From NCBI GenBank assembly GCA_004557565.1, contig SFGS01000010.1, positions 24,942 through 88,941 on the forward strand: 64,000 nucleotides of DNA, written 5' to 3'. The first letter of the stretch is position 1. Every line of letters begins with the position of its first letter. The notes below the pieces were generated by a model. It saw only the letters and a program-made list of their open reading frames with translations. It was not told the DNA's origin and ran no database searches. Positions 1 to 7,757 of this stretch are shown in pieces. Source of the DNA: Bacteroidales bacterium (GTDB lineage Bacteria > Bacteroidota > Bacteroidia > Bacteroidales > Muribaculaceae). Made by a program: the position numbers and the translations under genes.

Positions 1-152
1 GTGCCAAGATGCTTTCGCTGCTTGAGAAGTGCGAGTTTGCCCAATATGCTCCCGAACTGAGCGGCAACGATATGCACACTGTGTTTGATGAGGCTGCCTC
101 CGTTATGGACCAACTGGAAAATGTGAAACGCAAAAAAACTGTTGCAAAATGA
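1..152 (+). CDS. batD: BatD C-terminal end (partial)
   Basis: The window opens inside a reading frame that runs from base 3 to a TGA at 150-152 and gives 49 residues ending in VKRKKTVAK. The segment with LLEKCEFAQYAPEL resembles the cytoplasmic tail of BatD, a membrane protein of the Bacteroides aerotolerance (Bat) operon. The main support is context: the stop overlaps the ATG of a batE-like gene by the four bases ATGA, as in bat operons. The role of BatD is not biochemically defined; it is thought to act at the membrane with the von Willebrand-type BatA/BatB proteins. The N-terminal bulk lies outside the window, so domains cannot be checked. Confidence 0.6.
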   Translation, partial: AKMLSLLEKCEFAQYAPELSGNDMHTVFDEAASVMDQLENVKRKKTVAK

Positions 153-919
153 AAAAATCGCTCATTCTGCTGATTTCAGCTTTTATATATACTGTGATGG
201 CTACTGCCGCCACCACCGACAATGCCGATAGCGCCTACAACCAAAAGTGCTATCAAGATGCCATCAAAATCTACGAGGCGCAAGCCCAGGAAAGCGGCAC
301 CTCGTCGGATTTGTACTATAATTTAGGGTGCGCCCACTATAAGATGCAGAATGTGCCACAAGCCATTCTTTACTTTGAGCGCGCGCTGGTGCTCGATCCT
401 TCGAACGCCGACGCAAGAGCCAACCTGCAATTTGTGCGCGAGAAATCGCAAATCGAGGAATACACCTCCGACAGTTTTTTAACCGACCTTTTCCAGTCGA
501 GTGTGAGCCAACTGTCGAGCAACACTTGGGCTATTATCTCCGCCATCGTGTTTGTGATGCTGCTGCTTGCCATTGCCGCCTACATATTTATGAACAGCAT
601 CCTGTGTCGTAAAATCGGTTTCTTCGGTGCTGGCATTCTGCTGGTGGTGTTTATCACCACTATGGCATTTGCTTTTTATCAGCGTTCGGTGGCAGTAAAT
701 CACACCGATGCGATTGTGATGCCACAAACCGCCACCCTCAGCACCGCCCCTCACGCCCCATCAGAAAAAGAGGTGGCTTTCAAGCTCAAAGGCGGCACAA
801 AGGTGAGCATCGCCGATTCTGTGGTCACCGCTGGCAAACCTGTGGTGGTTTGGTACAAAGTGGAATCGGCACACCACGAACCTGCGTGGATTAATTCAGT
901 TGACGTTAAAAAAATCTGA
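149..919 (+). CDS. batE: BatE-like TPR membrane protein
   Basis: A 256-residue protein with a signal peptide (about residues 1-21), a tetratricopeptide region (about 22-100, including YYNLGCAHYKMQNVPQAILY, a typical TPR helix pair), two membrane helices (about 127-147 and 156-177) and a C-terminal stretch of about 60 residues that looks like an SH3-type domain (KLKGGTKVSI, WYKVES, AWINSVDV). This order matches BatE of the Bacteroides aerotolerance operon, where the TPRs are thought to mediate contacts with other Bat proteins at the cytoplasmic membrane. The start overlaps the upstream stop (ATGA at 149-152), indicating translational coupling. A PAP2 gene follows 5 bases after the stop and may share the transcript. 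Confidence 0.85.
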   Translation: MKKSLILLISAFIYTVMATAATTDNADSAYNQKCYQDAIKIYEAQAQESGTSSDLYYNLGCAHYKMQNVPQAILYFERALVLDPSNADARANLQFVREKSQIEEYTSDSFLTDLFQSSVSQLSSNTWAIISAIVFVMLLLAIAAYIFMNSILCRKIGFFGAGILLVVFITTMAFAFYQRSVAVNHTDAIVMPQTATLSTAPHAPSEKEVAFKLKGGTKVSIADSVVTAGKPVVVWYKVESAHHEPAWINSVDVKKI

Positions 920-924
920 GAAAT

Positions 925-1596
925 ATGCTTGAATACCTGAAGCAACTTGATGCCGAACTGCTCTGCACGCTCAACGGCTGGAACTGCCCCTACGCCGACC
1001 AACTGATGTGGCTGGTTTCCGGGAAGTTTTCCTCGGCACTCATCATCATTGTGCTGCTGGCACTCTTGGCGCGCCACCGCTCTTGGCGTGGCATTCTCAC
1101 GTTCGTAATCATGACGGCTCTGGTGGTGCTGCTTGCCGACCGCATTTCGTCGGGCATCATCAAGCCCATAGTGGAGCGATTGCGCCCCACCCACGACCCC
1201 GATTTGCAAAACATCGTGCATGTGGTGAACGGCTACCGTGGCGGACTTTACGGCTTCGTTTCGAGCCATGCCGCCAACCTGTTTGGCATAGCCACACTCA
1301 TCAGCCTTGTGCTGCGAAACCGTGGCTCTTGGCTTGCGATGATGGCATGGGCGGCAATAGTGGCCTACAGCCGCATCTATCTTGGTGTGCATTACCCAGG
1401 CGACATTCTCGGTGGCACGGTAATTGGCATAGGCGTGGCATTTTTTGTGTTTTGGATATGGAAAAGGCTCTCAAAAAAATGGGCTATTCCAGCCCCAGAT
1501 GCTCTGTTGAGCCAAACCGACGCAAAAATTATCAATTTCGCCATTGTGTTTAACTTGCTGATAATCGCCATTATCGCAGTATTTAAAAGCTTTTGA
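925..1596 (+). CDS. PAP2-family membrane phosphatase
   Basis: A 223-residue integral membrane protein with all three signature motifs of the type 2 phosphatidic acid phosphatase superfamily. Motif 1 is K80..R87-P88 in KPIVERLRP, motif 2 is S113-S114-H115 in GFVSSHAAN, and motif 3 is R150, H156 and D160 in SRIYLGVHYPGD. Several hydrophobic helices surround them. Such enzymes dephosphorylate lipid pyrophosphates or phospholipids at the outer face of the inner membrane; undecaprenyl pyrophosphate recycling or lipid A dephosphorylation are possible, but the substrate cannot be read from sequence. It begins 5 bases after batE, so it is probably co-transcribed with the bat genes. Confidence 0.85.
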   Translation: MLEYLKQLDAELLCTLNGWNCPYADQLMWLVSGKFSSALIIIVLLALLARHRSWRGILTFVIMTALVVLLADRISSGIIKPIVERLRPTHDPDLQNIVHVVNGYRGGLYGFVSSHAANLFGIATLISLVLRNRGSWLAMMAWAAIVAYSRIYLGVHYPGDILGGTVIGIGVAFFVFWIWKRLSKKWAIPAPDALLSQTDAKIINFAIVFNLLIIAIIAVFKSF

Positions 1597-1695
1597 CGAA
1601 AAATAACACGCAAAATATTTTGCAATCTCCAATTTTTGTGATAATTTTATAGCATAAAATAAAACCATTTATTAACTAATTTAATTTACATAATC

Positions 1696-1953
1696 ATGCC
1701 AAAAACAATTCCTTTTAAAGAACTACGTCGCATCAAAGACAGTTTACCTGAAGGTTCAATCCACAGAATTGCGGATAAGTTGAACATGACAGACCAATCA
1801 GTTCGTAACTATTTCGGAGGTTCAAATTATGAATACGGCACCAATATGGGCGTTCACATTGAGCCAGGTCCCGATGGTGGTTATGTAGTTCTCGACGATA
1901 CAAAAATTTTAGATATGGCCCTCGAAATTCTTGGACAGAAGGAGGAAGCCTAA
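1696..1953 (+). CDS. Small helix-turn-helix DNA-binding protein
   Basis: An 85-residue protein. The first 45 residues (FKELRRIKDSLPEG, HRIADKLNMTDQSVRNYFGG) look like a helix-turn-helix in which the second helix carries TDQSVRNYF. The C-terminal half (VHIEPGPDGGYVVLDDTKIL) is a short beta-rich segment. I know of similar small proteins in Bacteroidales annotated only as DNA-binding; no target is known. It has its own untranslated leader of about 100 AT-rich bases and a strong terminator just downstream, so it is probably a single-gene transcript. Function beyond DNA binding is not inferred. Confidence 0.7.
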   Translation: MPKTIPFKELRRIKDSLPEGSIHRIADKLNMTDQSVRNYFGGSNYEYGTNMGVHIEPGPDGGYVVLDDTKILDMALEILGQKEEA

Positions 1954-1977
1954 AAGTTGACAACAAGAAAGAATAAT

Positions 1978-2026
1978 AGCATGGGGCCAAACATTAAATT
2001 GAATGTGCGAGGTTCCATGCTTTTTT
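1978..2026 (+). terminator. Intrinsic terminator after the small HTH gene
   Basis: AGCATGGGGCC (1978-1988) pairs with GGTTCCATGCT (2011-2021) through 11 pairs, two of them G-T. A second stem, ACATT/AATGT, lies inside the loop. A run of six T (2021-2026) follows directly. Confidence 0.85.
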
Positions 2027-2073
2027 ATATCTACAATACATTTATATATTCATCACTTTTCACTTAAATCATC

Positions 2074-3201
2074 ATGGCATCAACTCAAAGCAACAACAAC
2101 GATCCCAATCGTCTTATCACACTTGCCATTCACACCTACGACCGGGCTGTGATTCTCAAATTCCAACTTGAGCAAGCTGGTATCACTGCTGTTCTCCACA
2201 ATGTGAACCTGTCGGAGCCGGTGGTGTCGGCTGGCGTGCGTGTGCGCATCAGAGAAAAAGATTTGCCAAAAGCCTTGGCTGTGGTGGAAAGTGAACAGGC
2301 ACCCAACAAAGCCGCGTTGAAAAACGACAGAAAGGTGCTCATTCCTGTGGATTTCAGCGACTATTCCATCAAGAGCTGCATTGTGGGATTTGAATATGCC
2401 CGACGCTATCACGGTAGCGTGGTACTGCTGCACGCTTACATGAATGCCGAGCGCAAATTCACTCTGCCTTTCGGTAGCGACCGTTACGAACGCAGTGGCG
2501 ACGACGACAACACACTTCGCGCTAAAGCACTCTTGGCAATGAAAAATCTCCGCTCCAAACTCGAAAAGATGATTGTGGACGGAAAATTGGCGAATGTGAC
2601 GTTTGAAACGGCTGTGCGCGAGGGTGTGCCAGAGCATTGCGTGCTATCCTGCGCCGAGGAGGTGAAAGCGTGCCTCATAGTGATGGGCACCGCCGGCACC
2701 AGTCAGAAAGAGCGTGCCGCACTGGGCAGCGTGACGGCTGAAGTGCTCGACGCCTGCAAGTTCCCCATTATGGCAATTCCTAAAGACGCTGAAACCAGCC
2801 GACTTGCCAATGTGAAGAATGTGGCATTTTTCAGCAATCTTATTCCCAACGACCTGCTTTCATTCGACTTGTTCTCACACCTGCTTTCGGTGAACAAAAT
2901 GAAGGTGAGCATCGTGCATATGGAGGAAAAGAAAAGCAATCAAAAATATACAAGGGAGGCCAAAGAGCAGATTATGAAATACTGCACCGAGCATTACACC
3001 CAGTGCGAATTTCAGATGACTGAAATGAAACTCAGCGACGACCTTGACGAGTTCAGAAAATTCACTGAGGAGAAAAAAATCGACCTCATTGTGATTCCTA
3101 ACAAAAAAACGAATATCTTTGCACGACTGTTCAACCCAAGCATTGCGCACCGTGTGCTGTTTTCAAGCGACACGCCGCTGTTGGCAGTCCCCATACAATA
3201 A
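2074..3201 (+). CDS. Tandem universal stress protein with N-terminal DUF2007-like domain
   Basis: A 375-residue soluble protein. Residues about 15-75 (HTYDRAVILKFQLEQAGI, then VRVRIREKDLPKAL) resemble the small DUF2007 signal-transducing domain. Residues about 83-225 form one UspA domain, starting VLIPVDFSDYS and ending in the nucleotide-loop-like MGTAGTSQKERAALGS followed by PIMAIP. Residues about 245-375 form a second, more degenerate Usp fold ending TPLLAVPIQ. Tandem Usp proteins bind ATP or act as stress sensors; no partner is apparent here. The downstream repeat element begins on the last base of the stop codon. The fusion to a DUF2007-like domain is inferred by eye. Confidence 0.8.
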   Translation: MASTQSNNNDPNRLITLAIHTYDRAVILKFQLEQAGITAVLHNVNLSEPVVSAGVRVRIREKDLPKALAVVESEQAPNKAALKNDRKVLIPVDFSDYSIKSCIVGFEYARRYHGSVVLLHAYMNAERKFTLPFGSDRYERSGDDDNTLRAKALLAMKNLRSKLEKMIVDGKLANVTFETAVREGVPEHCVLSCAEEVKACLIVMGTAGTSQKERAALGSVTAEVLDACKFPIMAIPKDAETSRLANVKNVAFFSNLIPNDLLSFDLFSHLLSVNKMKVSIVHMEEKKSNQKYTREAKEQIMKYCTEHYTQCEFQMTEMKLSDDLDEFRKFTEEKKIDLIVIPNKKTNIFARLFNPSIAHRVLFSSDTPLLAVPIQ

Positions 3202-3310
3202 ACCCAAATCGGTCATTAGGCCGTGTAAGGATTTTGTAGATTACTTCTTGCGGTCTTTCGGCTTCTTCTAAAACTCCGAAATACCACAAGCCCTAACGAC
3301 CGATTTGGGA
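3201..3310. repeat. Interspersed terminal-inverted-repeat element, copy A (110 bp)
   Basis: Left end AACCCAAATCGGTCATTAGG (3201-3220); right end CCTAACGACCGATTTGGG (3292-3309), its near-perfect reverse complement. Further copies lie at 20322-20459 (inverted) and 63343-63528. Copy A equals the longest copy (C) with an internal stretch of about 75 bases removed between CGGCTT and CTTCTAAAAC. There is no coding capacity. It abuts the universal stress gene stop and may serve as its transcript end. Confidence 0.85.
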
Positions 3311-3368
3311 TAAAGCGAAAGTTGATTATTTTACACAAAACACACACCTAACTTTTTTTTTTACTACG

Positions 3369-4889
3369 ATGAAATTAAAAGCGTTTATCCTCGCAGCAGC
3401 TGCTGTGGCTTTTACGCCAGCAATCAGCACACAGGCTGCCACCGCAACACAAATTGTGGCTTTTCAAAAAGATGCTAAAGCCGCCCATGTGAAGCAAATG
3501 CACCGCGTGTTTGCTCTTTTAGGCAGCGGCAACTATGCCGGCGCATGGCAAGAGCAACTCAACCTCGAAAAAATGATGGCTGCCGACCACCAGGCATACG
3601 AGCGTGCGCTCTACCCTCTCTACGATTTGAGCAACGCCATGTTTATGGCTTGCCCATCGCGTCAGGGCGTGAGTATGCAGCAAGACCCGCTACAAGCCAT
3701 TCAACTGGTGCGAAATGTGTATGTGCGTGGCGTGGGCATTGAGGATGCCAACAAGTTTCTTGGTGCCGACGACATCGAACTCTCTATCGACATCATCAAA
3801 AACATGGTGGAAAAGCAACTGATTGAGGATGTGAAAGCCACCCACACCGCTGATGCCTACCGCGAACTCCTGACCGTGCTCGACAACAATCATCCTGCCT
3901 ACAAATATGCAGCCGAGCAAGTGGCAATTCTTGAATTTGACGAGAGTTGCAAAACCGTGGCTGGTTGCCACGCCTATCTTCGCAACTATCCCAATTCGCC
4001 ATTGATTGAGAAGGCTAAGGCACAACTTCTAAAGTTGGAATTCACCCACGCCAAGGAGGTGAACGACGAGAAAACATGGAATAAATTTATCAGCGATTAT
4101 CAGTTTGTGAGCGAGGCTTCCACACAAGTGGGCGAAGCAAGAAAAGCGTTGACGCACTTGCAGGAAACGCGCCTGTGCAACAAAGCCACTACGCTTGCCG
4201 AACTCGACGACTACGCATCGTCGCACCGCCGCTATGTGGCGAACCGTGTGTTTGTGGCTTATGATAATCTCGTGAATCTGCCCACACACTCCTACCGCTT
4301 CATGAGCCTGAAACTGAATTTCAACGGCTTTGTGGGTAGCGTAGATGAAACCATCACCGAAACATCTGGCACCGTTACGCTCAACCGCTACAAATTCAAT
4401 GCGCAAGGATTGCTCACCGAGGCATACAACGGCCACACACGAGTGCTCACGCAATACACCTACGCCTACGATGCCAAGCACGGCTATTACTTGGTGGGGA
4501 AAAAGGAAAAGGGAAAGTCGTATGCCTACAAATGCACATACGGAGCCAACGGGCGCCTCTCTCGCATCACCTGCACCGATGGGCAAGTGATTAACTTCAC
4601 CTACGATGCCGACGGTCGCATCACAGAGCGCAACGAGACCATTGCTGGTGGCAAAAACCGCAAGTCAACTTATAAAAGCGGAAAAATCCGTACCGAGAAA
4701 ACGAGCGGAACACTGCTGAAATTCTTACGCTACGATGGCAGCCGTGCCACACAAATCACCTCTGAAAAGGGTAAAACAAAATATGTGTGGAACTACACCT
4801 ACACCACCAACGAGAGCGGACAATGGACCCGCGTGGCCGCCACACTCAACGGCAAACCACGCCTCACCATCACCCGCACCTACCATTAA
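3369..4889 (+). CDS. Secreted protein with C-terminal YD-like repeats
   Basis: A 506-residue protein with a signal peptide (residues 1-23, cleavage probable after TQAA). Residues about 25-300 are mostly helical and TPR-like (AFQKDAKAAHVKQMHRVFAL, YAGAWQEQLNLEKMMAAD). The C-terminal 190 residues hold aromatic-glycine strands of the YD/RHS kind: YKFNAQGLLTEAYN, CTYGANGRLSRIT, INFTYDADGRITERN. YD-type strands in Bacteroidales secreted proteins usually form small beta-sheet shells or carbohydrate-binding surfaces. I do not recognise a named family, so periplasmic or surface location is the only firm inference. Its stop (TAA, 4887-4889) overlaps the stop of the opposing gene in the shared bases TTAA. 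Confidence 0.65.
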   Translation: MKLKAFILAAAAVAFTPAISTQAATATQIVAFQKDAKAAHVKQMHRVFALLGSGNYAGAWQEQLNLEKMMAADHQAYERALYPLYDLSNAMFMACPSRQGVSMQQDPLQAIQLVRNVYVRGVGIEDANKFLGADDIELSIDIIKNMVEKQLIEDVKATHTADAYRELLTVLDNNHPAYKYAAEQVAILEFDESCKTVAGCHAYLRNYPNSPLIEKAKAQLLKLEFTHAKEVNDEKTWNKFISDYQFVSEASTQVGEARKALTHLQETRLCNKATTLAELDDYASSHRRYVANRVFVAYDNLVNLPTHSYRFMSLKLNFNGFVGSVDETITETSGTVTLNRYKFNAQGLLTEAYNGHTRVLTQYTYAYDAKHGYYLVGKKEKGKSYAYKCTYGANGRLSRITCTDGQVINFTYDADGRITERNETIAGGKNRKSTYKSGKIRTEKTSGTLLKFLRYDGSRATQITSEKGKTKYVWNYTYTTNESGQWTRVAATLNGKPRLTITRTYH

Positions 4890-5170
4890 TCAATGGAGGT
4901 GAGGATAAGAATCCAAATGGAGCAAAGCACAAAAAACACCGACGAGAGCAGGAAAAGTTGACGACGAATGAACGCGCGTTCCGCCTTTTGGAACGCGCCA
5001 TTCATAAATGTGAATGCCGACATAAACAGGAAAAAGTCGTCGATATATCCCATCCAACCCACACGGTCGAGATCAAGTGGCATCACCAAATAAGCAATTG
5101 CCAACAGCATATACACCACACCCACAATGCGCAGCACCCTCAATGTTCGGGCAGAAATCATTTGATTCAT
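4886..5170 (-). CDS. Small membrane protein, DUF1232-like
   Basis: A 94-residue protein with two or three membrane helices. The segment YLVMPLDLDRVGWMGYIDDF resembles the core of DUF1232 (YkvA-like) proteins, in which a Y..MPLD...GYIDD sequence joins two helices. The C-terminal helix (LFLLSSVFFVLCSIWILIL) is strongly hydrophobic. No biochemical function is established for this family. It converges with the YD-repeat gene and the two stop codons overlap. It lies upstream of folK on the same strand with about 80 bases between them, partly filled by heptamer repeats. Confidence 0.6.
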   Translation of the reverse strand: MNQMISARTLRVLRIVGVVYMLLAIAYLVMPLDLDRVGWMGYIDDFFLFMSAFTFMNGAFQKAERAFIRRQLFLLSSVFFVLCSIWILILTSID

Positions 5171-5226
5171 ATTTGTTATCTGGTTTTTGGAGCACTCAGA
5201 GCACTCGGATTAATCGGAGGCTTAGA

Positions 5227-5264
5227 CCTCTAACTTCTAATTTCTAATTTCTAACTTCCAATCT
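5227..5264. repeat. TTAGAAA-type heptamer tract running into the folK stop
   Basis: Repeats of CTAACTT/CTAATTT (reverse complement of the TTAGAAA/TTAGAGT-like heptamer). The tract overlaps the folK stop codon and its last few codons, so the repeat contributes the stop. Confidence 0.8.
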
Positions 5265-5619
5265 CTTTCCATCCTTTTTGGAAAAAGGCTTGGTTGTAGT
5301 CGTTGGGGCGGAGGATTTCGCCGTCGTAAATCACAATGTCGATATCGATGGGCACTTGCTTGCGTGCGCGCATTTCTTCAGTGCGTCCCTCCGCTATTTC
5401 GTGTTGCTTGAGCAAGGCGTTGAGTTGCTCCAGCGGCACATCGGTATAACCTTGCGCCACAGCGTTGAGATAGGTGGAATCGCCATGAAGGGCTGTGGTA
5501 GAATAGAGCATCGAACTCCGTAGCGGAGCCAACACCCCTGTAAGCCAATCCATTGCCGCAACCATTTTTTCACGACGATTTTCCACATTGCTGGCAACGC
5601 TCAAAACCACCTCTTTCAT
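5251..5619 (-). CDS. folK: 2-amino-4-hydroxy-6-hydroxymethyldihydropteridine pyrophosphokinase
   Basis: A 122-residue protein matching the short Bacteroidales form of FolK, which transfers pyrophosphate from ATP to 6-hydroxymethyl-7,8-dihydropterin in folate synthesis. Visible signatures are the N-terminal LSVASNVENR (usual form LGSN..DR), the central TALHGDSTYLNAVAQGYT (usual form ....F.N.V....T), and the metal-binding PIDIDIVIYDGEILRPNDY with its Asp-x-Asp. It is shorter than the 155-165 residues of enterobacterial FolK and lacks the HPRMHER-type tail, as in other Bacteroidales. It overlaps tex by four bases (ATGA, 5616-5619), so the two are translationally coupled. The start is the ATG at 5617-5619. 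Confidence 0.85.
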   Translation of the reverse strand: MKEVVLSVASNVENRREKMVAAMDWLTGVLAPLRSSMLYSTTALHGDSTYLNAVAQGYTDVPLEQLNALLKQHEIAEGRTEEMRARKQVPIDIDIVIYDGEILRPNDYNQAFFQKGWKEIGS

Positions 5620-7748
5620 TGTTGCACTCCTTTCATCGACAGGGCTATACGCTTGCGGTCGAGGTCAACCTCTATCACCTTCACGCGCACATGCTGACCG
5701 ATATGCACCACTCGCGACGGATCGCTCACACGACGGTCGGAAAGATGCGAAATATGCACCAGTCCGTTTTCGTGAATGCCTATATCCACAAATGCGCCAA
5801 ACTTGGTGATATTGGTCACCTTTCCATTCAGCACCATATCTTTGCGCAGGTCTTTGATGTCGTTGATGGAATCGTCGAACTCAAAAGTTTCAATCTCGCT
5901 TCGTGGGTCGCGACCCGGTTTGTCGAGTTCGCACATAATGTCGGCAAGCGTGGGAATACCCACTTTCTCGCTCACATAGTTCTTGATGTCAATGCTTGCG
6001 CGCTTCGCCTTGTCAGCCATCAATTCAGCCACCGTGCAACCGCAGTCGGCAGCCATTTGCTTCACTATGCTGTAACTTTCGGGGTGAACGGCAGAGTTGT
6101 CGAGCGGATTATCGCTTTCGGGCACGCGCAAGAAGCCTGCCGCTTGAGTGAAGGTTTTCTTACCCATTTTTGGCACATTCATGATGTCGGCGCGCGAACT
6201 GAATCCACCATTCTCGGCACGATAATTCACTATCTTTTCAGCCAACGCTGGTCCGAGACCAGAAACGTAGGTTAGTAATTCCTTACTCGCTGTGTTGATG
6301 TTCACGCCCACGCTGTTCACGCAACTCTCCACAGTGAATGTAAGTGCTTCTTTCAGTTTGTTTTGATCCACATCGTGCTGATACTGCCCCACGCCTATCG
6401 ACTTTGGGTCAATCTTCACCAGTTCTGCCAATGGGTCGAGCAAGCGGCGGCCAATCGACACAGCACCACGCACCGTCACATCTTTATCGGGAAACTCATC
6501 GCGTGCAATCTTCGAGGCTGAATAGATGCTGGCACCGTTTTCGCTAACCACATACACATCCACCTTTCGACTGTGGCGCAGGCGCTTGAGGAAGCGTTCG
6601 GTCTCACGGCTCGCTGTGCCGTTGCCAAGCGAAATGGCATCGATGGCGTATTTCTCCACCAGTGCGCACACTTTTTCCGTGGCTCCGTCAATATCGTAGT
6701 TAGGTGCCGTGGGATATATCACATCGTGATGCAGCAAATTGCCATTCTCATCGAGGCAAACCACCTTGCAACCTGTGCGGAAACCAGGGTCAACTGCCAA
6801 AATGCGCTTATGCCCCAATGGTGGTGCGAAAAGTAACTGGCGTGCATTCTGCGCAAACATATCGATGGCCTCATCATCGGCTTTCGACTTTGACAGCGCG
6901 GCAAACTCTGTTTCGATAGATGGTTTCACAAGGCGCTTGAAACTGTCTTCCGCCGCTTCTTCCACCAGCATGGAGGCTTTTCCACTACCTTTCACCACTA
7001 TACGGCAAATGTTGTCGATGGCGCGGTCGTCGTTAATGGCGATGCCCACCTTCAGGAATCCCTCCTTTTCGCCACGGCGAATGGCAAGGAGTTGGTGCGA
7101 CGACACACGGCGCAGCGGCTGACTGTAGTCGTAATAATTCTCATAGTTACGGCCCTCTATCTCCTTCCCTTTCACAAAATGGGAATTGAGCACGGCATCG
7201 TGGCGGAAAGCACGGCGCACACTGTTGCGCACTGCCTCGCTCTCCGAAATCCATTCGGCAATGATGTCTTGCGCACCAGCGATGGCGGCATCCACATCAG
7301 GCACAGCATCGGAAAGGAATTGCTGTGCACGGCGTGAAATGTCGTCGGAGCGTTGCGCCATGATAATCTTCGCCAAAGGCTCCAGCCCTTTCTCGCGTGC
7401 CACCTCTGCCCTGGTGCGGCGCTTGGGCTTGTAAGGCAAATAAATGTCCTCCAAAGTGTTTGCGTCCCAACAGTTCAAAATCCTCACCGACAATTCCTCG
7501 GTGAGTTTTTCTTGCGCCTCGATACTCTTGATAATCGTGGCTTTACGCTTTTCAAGTTCGTTGTAGTAGTTGAGCCGTGTTTCCACCGACTGCACTGCTA
7601 TTTCATCGAGTCCGCCAGTCACTTCTTTACGGTAGCGACTGATGAATGGAATACTGTTGTCGTCGTTGAGCAGCCCAACCGTTCCAGCCACTTGGTGAAG
7701 CGGAATATTGAGTTCTTGCGAGATGAGTTGTGATATTTTGTCAGCCAT
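5616..7748 (-). CDS. tex: Tex-family RNA-binding transcription accessory protein
   Basis: A 710-residue protein with the full Tex layout: an N-terminal helical region, a YqgF-like RNase H fold (about 325-425, starting ILAVDPGFRTGCKVVCLD), tandem helix-hairpin-helix motifs (about 490-560, VNINTASKELLTYVSGLGPA), and a C-terminal S1 RNA-binding domain (about 637-705, VLNGKVTNITKFGAFVDIG, GLVHISHLSD). Tex proteins bind nucleic acid and are related to eukaryotic Spt6; they modulate transcription and are usually non-essential. The length is slightly under the usual 720-780. It sits upstream of folK in a coupled pair and downstream of a metallophosphoesterase gene by 9 bases on the same strand. Confidence 0.95.
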   Translation of the reverse strand: MADKISQLISQELNIPLHQVAGTVGLLNDDNSIPFISRYRKEVTGGLDEIAVQSVETRLNYYNELEKRKATIIKSIEAQEKLTEELSVRILNCWDANTLEDIYLPYKPKRRTRAEVAREKGLEPLAKIIMAQRSDDISRRAQQFLSDAVPDVDAAIAGAQDIIAEWISESEAVRNSVRRAFRHDAVLNSHFVKGKEIEGRNYENYYDYSQPLRRVSSHQLLAIRRGEKEGFLKVGIAINDDRAIDNICRIVVKGSGKASMLVEEAAEDSFKRLVKPSIETEFAALSKSKADDEAIDMFAQNARQLLFAPPLGHKRILAVDPGFRTGCKVVCLDENGNLLHHDVIYPTAPNYDIDGATEKVCALVEKYAIDAISLGNGTASRETERFLKRLRHSRKVDVYVVSENGASIYSASKIARDEFPDKDVTVRGAVSIGRRLLDPLAELVKIDPKSIGVGQYQHDVDQNKLKEALTFTVESCVNSVGVNINTASKELLTYVSGLGPALAEKIVNYRAENGGFSSRADIMNVPKMGKKTFTQAAGFLRVPESDNPLDNSAVHPESYSIVKQMAADCGCTVAELMADKAKRASIDIKNYVSEKVGIPTLADIMCELDKPGRDPRSEIETFEFDDSINDIKDLRKDMVLNGKVTNITKFGAFVDIGIHENGLVHISHLSDRRVSDPSRVVHIGQHVRVKVIEVDLDRKRIALSMKGVQQ

Positions 7749-7757
7749 AACTTATGG

